Shown here: positions 20,478 through 30,200 of the stretch, piece after piece | How the letters are laid out: each line of letters starts with the position of its first letter | Position numbering within the stretch: position 1 is the stretch's first letter | Assembly (NCBI GenBank): GCA_027382625.1 | Contig: JAJKFJ010023874.1 | Coordinates: forward strand, 1 to 32,024 | Direction: 5' to 3' | Source of the DNA: Tetmemena sp. SeJ-2015 | Taxonomy: Eukaryota > Ciliophora > Spirotrichea > Sporadotrichida > Oxytrichidae | DNA: 32,024 bases | The notes under the pieces: generated by a model | Told to the model about the DNA's origin: nothing | What the model saw: only the letters and a program-made list of their open reading frames with translations | The model's database searches: none | Made by a program: the position numbers and the translations under genes

Positions 20478-20880
20478 TGGGAATTTAATAAAAAAGAGAA
20501 TTAAATTAAATATTAAATTAAAATAGAATAAATCAGTGGCAGTTGAACTATCTCAGATTTAAATAATAATTACACCATTCGATTCAGCATAAAATTCTAA
20601 GAACTTTTCATCCTTGCAACTTTATTGTGGGAGCGCTCAGTACAGAGTTATAAGTAACACAAGTTTGAATGACAATGACGAAGAGGATGATGAAGAATGC
20701 TCGCAACATATCTCACTGCTGAGAGGTGCTACGAAGATGATTAAAGTAGAAACTAATAATAATTTTTGGTAAGCTATCGAACAAGCTGCAGATCAAGGGG
20801 TGAATCTACTATTTCAACTGACACGTAGTTGCAACTCTCCATTATTATTTTAGCCAATTACTAAAATTAATTTAATTATC
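20478..20880 (+). repeat. Dispersed ~400-bp repeat, copy 6 (type A, open)
   Basis: With copy 3 this is the best-preserved copy. The plus-strand frame is TGA-free throughout and includes ITPFDSAQNSKNFSSLQLYC, GSAQYRVIS, an acidic run NDNDEEDDEEC, HISLLRGATKMIKVET and IEQAADQGVNLLFQLTRSC. Against copy 3 I counted by eye roughly 3, 6 and 8 changes at codon positions 1, 2 and 3, a slight third-position excess. No in-frame ATG was seen at the 5' side. Confidence 0.85.
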
Positions 20881-21789
20881 AATTATAAAAACTTTTTTTA
20901 ATATCTGGTAAATAAAAGTCTGTTTTATATTAAAAAATATTAATAAAAAAGTCTTCAAAAGATCTAAAATAATATAGCTATTTAATTGGATTACTAAAGA
21001 AAAATTAATTTAAAAATAAAAAATATACTGAGAATTTTTAATAATTTATATAATATAGGTTATAATTTTATAGATGACAATCGTAATGCACTCTAAAATG
21101 CAAATTCGACAAAAGGAGAATAGTACTGACTAGTATTTACATTATTGCAGAAGACATCTACAGCCTAAATTAATATTTTTAGCTCTTTAAAAAGTTAGTA
21201 ATAAATTTTTATTGAATATTTTCTCCCTCATTATTACGAAGCCTATATATGATTATCAATATTGAATATTACATTAGATAAGGGTGTCTCTTAACCTAAT
21301 TCAATTGTTTTAAATTTTGCTACAATTCATCATATTGAGGATCTAGTTTGCACTAGCAGTGTCTTTTGCAGCTGACCTCTTTTAAAACAATTTATTTTTT
21401 AATCATTTATATTTAATAAATTAATTAATTATCAACTAAAATAATTATCAAATCAAATTTATATTTTAAAATACAATTCTATTGTCATGTATTAAATTCT
21501 TACCTAAAGCGATATAAGAAGATTGAAAATTTAAAATATTAATGACATCATCTAAATATTCGTTTATTTCATTAATATGATCATCTTAGAAAGCTAATAT
21601 TTAACTTGCGCCTAAAAAGTTTAAAGGATTATTATAACATGGTGAATTATATAATGTTACTAAATTTAAAACCTCAGAAAATGTTTAAAAACTAATTTAT
21701 TTTTAACAACAAAATATTTTTACATTCATTTAATTCAAAATAATTTAGTTTTACTTATAAAAAATGAATTTTAATATTCTATAGAATTT
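20881..21789. other. AT-rich spacer
   Basis: No gene or repeat recognised. The open frame of copy 6 continues for some distance here, but with composition no different from background. Confidence 0.4.
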
Positions 21790-22175
21790 GATTAAAATCT
21801 GTGTTTAATTAAAATAGTAAATAGGGAGCGGCAACTTTGTGGCAGTTGAAATGGCTGATTCACATCTGGAATGCAACTTTTTCGATAGCTCATCAAAAAT
21901 ATTAATATAAGTTTCTCTTCAATTATTTTCAACGCACCTCTAAGTAATGAGATATGATGTGCTCATTATCTTAAAGACCAAATATAACTTCTTATATAAA
22001 CTTTTGTCCCTATAATGAGCTCTCCACACAAAGTTGAAAGGATATAAAGTTCTTAAAATTTTATACTGAATCGAATGGTGTAATAATTATTTAAATCTGA
22101 GATAGATTAACTATCACTGCTTTATTCTGTTTAAATTTAAATATTAATTTATTTCACTTTCCGATTAAATTTTCC
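21790..22175 (-). repeat. Dispersed ~400-bp repeat, copy 7 (type A)
   Basis: Landmarks include GGGAGCGGCAACTTTGTGGCAG, GTTTCTCTTCAATTATTTTC and CCATTCGATTCAGTATAAAA on the opposite strand. On the minus strand NKAVIVNLSQIQIIITPFDS is intact, then indels break the frame. Confidence 0.75.
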
Positions 22176-22494
22176 AATTAAATAATTTTAATTTTTCTGC
22201 AAAAAATGTTTCTTTATCGAGCTCGTTCTTTCTAGATTCCTTAGTACTTTTAAATTATGAAATCAAATTAAAGACCCAGAGAGAAATTATGATTTGTTCG
22301 ACAATCTCGTTTTTATAATCAAAATTTGAAAAGAATAATAATACTCTAGAAATTAATTAAAATTTAAACTACCAAATTCTAAGTCTCTTCTACTTAAGAA
22401 AGAGAGTATTTAAATTTTTTTATTGAAAGTTTAAATATCTTTAAACAAACATAGCAAAGAAAAGGAATCAAATTAATATCATAGAATTAAAAGC

Positions 22495-22805
22495 AGTTAT
22501 ATTAGGAGAATTAAATTGAAATTATAATCATTAAATTAAGAATTAAATTCTAAACAACTACAATTCATTAGGTTTCTTTGCAGAGATAGTACTCAAATAA
22601 TTTTCTATAGGATCAGTATCTCCTTAGAGAGCTCCTTTTGTAATGGCTTTATAATAAACTTATCCTATTTTTTCACTAAGTTATCGAGCAAGCTTCATAA
22701 TTAACTACTTGCCTCACAATCGTGTTAAATTGTGTTCCAACTATTTATAACTCTCCCTTTCATAATTTACTTTAATAAAGATTTTAATTAAAACCTCAAC
22801 TATAA
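22495..22805 (+). repeat. Dispersed ~400-bp repeat, copy 8 (type B, shortened)
   Basis: It shares AAATTCTAAACAAC, TTATCGAGCAAGCTTC and the 3' ATAATTTACTTTAAT region with the family, and type-B spacing in the middle. It is about 100 bp shorter than the others and the most diverged. Confidence 0.55.
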
Positions 22806-23907
22806 TAAGATTGAATTAAGCTTTCACATTTTCAAAATTTTTAATAGACAATAGAGAAAAAAAACCAGAGCAAAAATATGAGCGAAATTAAGATAATTTC
22901 CGTCTTAGCTCTCTGATTTCTTTTATCCAGCCTATATTATTGCTGAATTCAATATGTATTAATTATTTATAATTGAAAATGCAAATATTAACTTATCCTC
23001 TTATTTCTCTTTTGTTATTTTAATTAACATTAAAATTATGTTGAATGAAGGTAGGAAAAGCTAAAAAAACTGATAAGCAAATCATTCTCAGAAAAATTAT
23101 TAGGATAACTTTTCTTTTATTAAATGAATTAATTTTTGAAATTTAATTAATTATTAAAATTACAGAAATTAAGAGTTTCTAAGCAAGGACTGCCAAAGAG
23201 AAGTTAGAATTGTATATTTCAATTCTCTCTTTCCTATCAAAATAATTTCTTCAGCACTAAGATCATTAAATACTCGGTAAGCAATACTTAGTTAAGTTTT
23301 TTGTTACATCATCATAAAAATAATTTAACTCTTGTATTTATAGAATGGATGTCTTGTGAAGTGAAAGTCATTATGGAGAATTCTATGGATTCAGAGCGAA
23401 AAATGTGGAAGTCAAAATTTCTCTTTGCGTTTCAAAACATTTAGAGTAAAATTCTCATCCTCTACTTTTAAATTATAAAATTTGTTTTACTTTAATGATT
23501 TTTTGATAAACCAAATCTATCTATCTATACAATATTTCATTCTTCAGAATTATAATTAGATTAACATTTTAATCGTATTATATTTTAACTTTTCTAATTA
23601 TGGAGGCGAATATCATTTTTTAAATTTTTATTAAATTAAGAATTAATTTTTAAGCACTATTTAAAGGAGAATAATGAATATTGAAATTTTCAATAAATTA
23701 CTTTTTATATAATTAAAAATTATCTTTTATTAAGGATATTTTGCGAATTTCTAATTCCTTCAAATTATAAATATAAGATAACTCTGTCTCATTAAATATT
23801 TTACACTAATTATTTAAGCTTCTTAAAATGTTTTAATCTTTATTAAATAAATGAAAAATAAATTTTAATTTTTTTAAAAAATTTGTAGCGAAAAAAAAGC
23901 TATAGTA
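22806..23907. other. AT-rich spacer with one weak coding trace
   Basis: At 23345-23506 a plus-strand frame gives MDVL, TGA, SESHYGEFYGFRAKNVEVKI, CVSKHLEQNSHPLLLNYK, then TGA. It is somewhat protein-like and GC-richer than its flanks, but too short to call as a gene. The remainder shows nothing recognisable. Confidence 0.35.
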
Positions 23908-24318
23908 GAGAATTAAATTAAAATCATTGATTGATTAAAATAATGAATGGAGAGTTGCAACTTCATGTCAGTTGAAATGGCTAAGCACCCCTTTATCTGC
24001 AGCTTGTTCTAAAGCTTATTAATAATTAATATGAATTTCTTCTTTAATCATCGCTTCAGCCTCTCTCAGCAACGAGATATGATGTGCGCAATGTCTTATT
24101 TTCGAAATATGCTTCAAATTAAACTTGTGTCCCTTTTAACTCTGAACTGAGAGATCCCACACAAAAGTTGCAAGGATGAAATGTTCTTAGAATTTCTTGC
24201 TTAATTGAATGGTCTAGTTATTACTTAAATAGGACACTATTTAACTGCAGCTATTTTATTCCATTTTAATTTAATATATAATTTAATTAGCTTTTTTATT
24301 TAATTCTCACTTATATTA
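23908..24318 (-). repeat. Dispersed ~400-bp repeat, copy 9 (type A)
   Basis: Clear landmarks are GGAGAGTTGCAACTTCATGTC, CTGCAGCTTGTTC, CTCTCAGCAACGAGATATGATG, CCCACACAAAAGTTGCAAGGAT and the TCTCACTTATA end. On the minus strand RNSKNISSLQLLCGISQFRV is in frame, followed by a TGA. A second frame reads ILRTFHPCNFCVGSLSSELK. Confidence 0.8.
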
Positions 24319-25749
24319 TGAATTATTTATACTGATTTTCATATGTAACCTCTATATAGGAAAGGATTATTAAATTAAAATTGACAAAGAATATGTTTTA
24401 AGATCTTAATTTTCCTCCAATTAAGTTTTAAATATGGATGATATATAAATATATATATAAATTACCAAAAGTTTTGTTTGAAGGATATCCTCTACAAAAA
24501 AATTAATTAAAATATAGACCAATGTTTATTTTAATATCACATTCATTTTTAAAATAAATTAATTATAAAAAATATTTAAATAAGATAAATTATGATTTAT
24601 TTAAGATATTTCAATCATTAGAATTTTCATCAAATTTAATTTCTGTGGAATCTTAATCCTAATGCATATTTTAAAATCTTAAAATTTAAACTCATGAGGT
24701 GAGAGAATTTGAATAAGAAAAAATAGAAATCATAATGTTGTTTATAATTATTTAAAAAATAAATTATTGGATAATTATAATATTTAATAATTATAACTAA
24801 CATGAACATTCTCAGTATACTTATTTTATAAATAATAAAAATTATATAATCATATTTAAAGACTTTCCCATTTTTAAAATTTTATGGGAGCTCTTCGTTC
24901 ATTTTATTAAGAATTAAAAGATATTAAAGAGTATATATTTAAAAAGTGCAAATAATCTATGACTTTAATATTTCCAAAGAACTTTATATATATGTCAATA
25001 GATTCTAGATTAGCTACAATACTAGGAGTAAATAAACAATCTTTATAGAAAAATACTTATTTACAATTATAATTATTTTACTAAATCTTTGATTTAATTT
25101 TGTACTTTCTCTTTAAACTTTTTTTTATCTAAATTTATATTTTTTAGAACATCTTATTTATTCATAAGAAATATTATTTTATATTAAAAATAATTGGATC
25201 TATTAGTTTGTATTTAATTATCTTTGAATGAAAAATTATATCTTAGCAATGAAAACTAACTTTAATTTGTAAAATAAAAAGCTCAAAGTTTATTATTCTA
25301 AAATAATAATAATAAATAGTTTAGTTAGATAAAATAATTTAAATATAATTTTTTTATTTACCTTCTTCATCATAAAGAATAAATCCACATTAAATATTTA
25401 GAATATATTTTAAAAGATTTAATATATAATTAGATAAGTTAAATTACTTAGGAATTGTTTGATGTAGATGAAGGGAAATCCTTTACTTAACTTTTAGCTT
25501 ATTACTCCAAAATACAAAGTTATAAGAATTTAATAGTCAGTTAATTGGGAGAAGGACCTCTGTTCAATAGGATGACTGATAATAAAGAAGGTTGAGTATC
25601 TCAGTATAATTTAAAATAAGTAAAGTTTTCTTTTGTATTTATAATTTAAGCAGCATTAATTTAATCTGAATGTGAAAGAATGATCGTGGGTAAGCAAAAT
25701 CAATGAAGATAGAGTTATACTAAAGCTAGCTCCGATTAAGATCATAAGA
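24319..25749. other. AT desert, no gene
   Basis: Very A/T-rich with many A/T runs. No convincing frame, RNA gene or repeat was recognised up to the ubiquitin-like fragment. Confidence 0.5.
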
Positions 25750-26092
25750 TCATAAATAACATCTTAACTTATTTATTTTTAGTTTTAGTGCATGCGGATT
25801 GAGAATTTGTCTGCTTAGGATGATGGTGGACTCCTTCAGAATGATGCCGCCTCTGAGAGTTCTGTCTTCGAATGTTTTTGATCTTGTTCTAAATTTTGCT
25901 CAATAGTACTAAACTCGAAGCATAATATTGTATGTGTAAGAGCTTGCCAGCGAAGATGAGTCTCTGTTGATCGGGAAGGATGCTTTACTTGTCCTGGACG
26001 CTTACCTCATAGGCTTCCACATTCAAGTATTAGCGGTCAAACTGTTTGCTGTAGATGTTGTAGTTTTAGATTTAGTTCTTGTAATAGACATT
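25750..26092 (-). CDS. Ubiquitin-like gene fragment split by a 67-bp insertion
   Basis: The minus strand reads YLNVEAYEVSVQDKQSILPD then QQRLIFAGKL, which aligns with the ubiquitin stretch ending IPPDQQRLIFAGK. After a 67-bp interruption it continues FEDRTLRGGIILKESTIILS, aligning with LEDGRTL..IQKESTLHLVL. Removing 25873-25939 restores one frame, with the expected two codons between the Lys of AGK and the Glu-Asp pair. The fragment is clearly higher in GC than its surroundings. It departs from canonical ubiquitin in several places and has no normal C-terminal RLRGG, so it is a ubiquitin-like paralogue or a decayed copy. The N-terminal beta strands are weak or missing; TGA is at 25752-25750. 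Confidence 0.75.
25873..25939 (-). other. 67-bp non-GT-AG insertion, candidate internal eliminated sequence
   Basis: Read on the minus strand it begins TTACACATAC and ends CAAAAACA, followed by TT. A TT dinucleotide is therefore present at both edges and one copy would remain after precise removal. It lacks GT-AG ends spanning the gap, is more AT-rich than the flanking codons, and its length (not a multiple of three) breaks the ubiquitin frame. Excision rather than splicing is the simplest way to a functional message. Confidence 0.6.
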
Positions 26093-27250
26093 TAAATTAA
26101 GAGTTAACTTAATTTAAATTGAAATATTATAAGAATCACAGAAAAAGACTCAATGAAAATGTATTTCTAAGTTATGCCAATCCATTATCATGCATTTATA
26201 AACACCTTATCATATTTAAATTGGGAGTGATCATATAAATGCGTAATGTTTAAGCGTCTATATTAGCATATTTTTGCAATAAGTTGCAATATATTAACTT
26301 TAATCTCGATTAGATTAATTAAATTATTAATTAAAAGATCACATATGTCAAATATGCCACATTTGTACTTAAACATTTTTTAAATAATTTTAATTTTTTA
26401 TATAGGAAGGATATAAATAGTTGATTTCAAAATACATACTGATATATACTCTGACTTAGTTCGTTTTTACACTGACTCGCATTTTTTAAACATTCTCGCC
26501 ATATGTTCTATCAAGCTAGGTTAATTTAAATTTAAAAACTTACTGCATTTTATCTCATTGGATCTCTTATTATCTTTGCTCTTCTCTTCTTTCTAAATAG
26601 TACTTTTAAAAGATGAAAGTTAAATTTTAAGACTTCCATTTTAATATTGTCTAAGTCACAATGAACGAATCCATTCATTATTTTCGATCTCATTTTGAAA
26701 ATAATTAATGTAATTGTTGGTCATGTATAACCTTTCGTGCTCCTTATTTCTTTTCTCCTAGCCTCTTGATATGCCTAAAATTATTTGCTAAGATGAATAA
26801 AATTAGAGCTAGACAAAAATGTAATAATGCTCAGAATTATGATTAAATAAAAAGGGTTAATATACATTACATCTTTTAGTAATTATTAGTTATTGACTTA
26901 TAAGACTGCTCTCAACAATTTTTCAATCCACTCTTCTTTTACTGCTTAATTTAATTTATGAACATAATTTTTAATTAATTCAACAAGCTACTGTTGTATG
27001 AAATGATTTTTTTCTTTAAAATATCTAATCAGTGATCATATTTCGTATTCTCCTTAAATTAAATTAAGTGAATTTTTAAATATGATTTTTTTTTATTTTC
27101 TTAATAAAATTAAATCGAATATATTTATGGCCTTTTAAAAATAGTTTTCCTCTAGGAGGCTTATTCTCTAAATTATGATCGATTTTATGATTTAATTATT
27201 GCTCTTAATCAATCAAAATTTAAAAACTCACAGTCTGCTATTGTAATCTA
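26093..27250. other. AT-rich spacer, possible weak tail of the minus-strand gene
   Basis: No firm gene. Immediately past the presumed stop of the surface-protein gene the same minus-strand frame still reads somewhat like protein (RAIIKSQNRSQFREQASQRK), so that gene might extend if TGA is not always a stop. Nothing else was recognised. Confidence 0.35.
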
Positions 27251-30200
27251 TCATGAAGCTTTGCCTTTTCTGAAAGTAACATAATCTGTTCGATTATGAG
27301 TCTTCATCATTTTGAACGTTGCTTTGCTTGTTTTAGAAGTTGAATTCTTTGTGTACCATGAGATATTGAAATCATAAAAATACATATTGAGTGTTTGTTT
27401 TTTAATTTACATTCTGTGAGCTCTGAATCTCGCTGATTTTTTTTATGCAAGATTTAGTAGACTCTTGTCGCATCTGCATTTTACCATATTCTAATCTTTT
27501 GGAAGATTTGCTAAAGGGTCAGAGCTTAAATCTTGATAAAAGACGCCTTAAGCATAATGAATTAGGATTTGAATCCTCAATTTAATTATCTTACTTCTAT
27601 GAAAGTTTTCATTGTGATCGTTCTTGTCTTTTTTTCAGGCAAGGCATCCCTAGAATTCTTCTCAATTGTGCAAGCAGTTAGCTATTTCTTTTAGCTTTTT
27701 TCATTACCGTCATCTAAATAAGAGTATTCATAATCCAAAAATTCTATTTTTTTAAAAAAAAAAACACTCAAAAAATATTAACAAAAGCATCCAGATGAGG
27801 TGGCGAGATATTTTAAATATATACATGGATAGCGCAGTCATGAGTGAGCTTAAATTAATTTATAGAACGTGTTAATGTAAATAATGAGTGATTGTGTGCC
27901 CTTTATCCTTGAGCACAGTTCCTCCTATTTCGAGTGATGAATAGAGGTATTTATAATCTACAAACTATTAGAGTTTTAAAGTCTAAGGGATGAACTAACT
28001 CTCCATATAAGCTGTTCGATTTTTTGCCCAAAGATCATTAGAAAAAGTGCAATTGATGACTGTAAGGGAGGCGCAACTATCAGTGAATATAGATTAACCC
28101 TCTTAAGCATTATTGTTCTTGAAAGTGGAGTTCACGATATAAATGCTGACATAATCAGGATCGTGAGGCTCTGCAGAAATAGCTCCTTACGATTTTGCGT
28201 ACATGAATTGTATGTTCTCATTCAAAAACATCAAAGTTGTTCTCCCATCCTGACTTCTTACATAGGCTGTTCCTCCTTGCTTATTAACCACATGAAACTT
28301 GTAAGAATTATTCTGCATCAAAGCGTATTGATTGTCTATCTTAAAAGAGTAGACTGCCCCTTCATAGGCAAAGTTAAAGCGATAAGTGTTGTTAACGAAT
28401 GAATGTGTGTATCCGTTGGGATATTATTCTAATCCCATCATGTAAAACAATCCATATACTTAATACTGGAGAAACTTATAAGACTGAAAGGCGAAGAAAG
28501 AACTAGACTGGGGCTTATTTTTGACTGTAGTTGTCTTTGAAAGATATCCATTGCCATAGGCTAAGGAGTTAGTTACAGTTAGCAGCCCTTTGAACATGAA
28601 AATTAAGGAAGTTTCGTTGCCAAGGAACTAATTTTCTCTAAAAGTGCAGGCATCTAGTTTCATTTAAGGAGCGAATGGTATTCCATACATATAGCCCGTT
28701 TCATATGATACCAAGGACCCGTAGTAAAATATAATTAAATACGAGTACTGCAGCATGAAGTTCTGCCCTAAGATTTATGCATGGAAATTTCTTAGAAAAG
28801 AGACGTTCTTAAGTGTTGTTATATAGTCGAATAAGTCACTCCCAGAAAAATAAACTGGCTTTGTCATTATTCTTATCACAGCTGCCTAGCCATAGTCAAA
28901 ATAGCCTTTAGGGAAGTAGCTCTACAGCCTTGTGCTGACATTTGAAATATTAAGTTGCCTATTATAGGAATGATCTTTAAAGATTGTATTTCTAATTTCA
29001 TTCTAAAACCCATTACTAATGTAAAGTGATTGCGCTAAATCATAGGGCATAGTCGGATCTATTAAAGGGCCTGCTGAATTGCTCTCAAATGAGCATCTGT
29101 CAATTAGAAGTTACTAAGTGTTACTCTTTGTCATACAAATTGCATCACTACAATGCTGGACAAAAACAGCCCCTCTGATTTAAGGCCAGTCTAGAGTCAT
29201 CCCATTAGTTTGGCATTTATCTAAATACGCAAACTCATTTGCGCACCCACCTACAGGATCTCTAAATGTTATAGAGTAGTTCTGACCTGTAAAATATTTG
29301 GAATAGGGTGTGATAGCTAGATTAGTGAGAGAAAACACAGGTCCGTTTCTCACGAAAGTGGAATTATAGATATACATCCTATGGAATTGCCTTAGATAAA
29401 GAGCAGTGCCTTTTTGACCTGAATAGTTCTCAGTGAAGCTACTACCACTCACTGTAACTTAAGTAGCTAAGATTTTGAAAGAGACATCATAGATAGTATT
29501 TAACGATTTATATTTTAATCATTGTCTAGTTAACTTTTAACTGACACACTAAGAGTTCCAGAAGAGTCAGAAAAGGGAAGAGAAGAAGTGTGCAAGTAGT
29601 CTTCATATCCCTCCTCTTAAATTTGGCTGCATGTCATAGCAACCGCACCACCATTATGTATCTTCATACCTGTATTATTTGAAAACTAGTTATTAAGTAG
29701 TGCTATTCCTCCACAGTACTTGTTAATGTCTTTCTCGAGGACATTAAGGTGAATGTAAATTGCTCCGCCAGATAGGTATGCAAAGTTTTTAAGGAATTTA
29801 TTATCGCTGGCAATTATGAACGGTCCCAAATCAGTGTCAAACTAAGAATAAGTTTGCCAGTCTGGAGAATTGATTGATATGGCTCCTCCAAACGATCCAA
29901 TATTCTCAGAGAAAGTGTTCTACCTGATAATTACTGGCCTCTTGTTCCTTGAGATGTAGATGAGACTCAGACGCTCAAATTTATTAAAGTACTCATCCAA
30001 GTTATCGTTTGCGTTCACACCATCTTGGAACATAAAGGAATCTTGAAAGGTATCTGTGTTGCAGATGGCAATCTTATATTCTTGAGTGTAAAACTCATCT
30101 TAAAAATGGTCGAGCTAATCGACTGAGCTTGTTTAAATCAATAGTAGATTTCAGGTATGAAATACATGTTAAGCTTGAAAATTCTGCATTCTAGTTCGAT

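Noticed and set aside
28163..28402. 79-codon plus-strand ORF
   Set aside because: It is antisense to the long TGA-free beta-helix frame, which has far better protein character.
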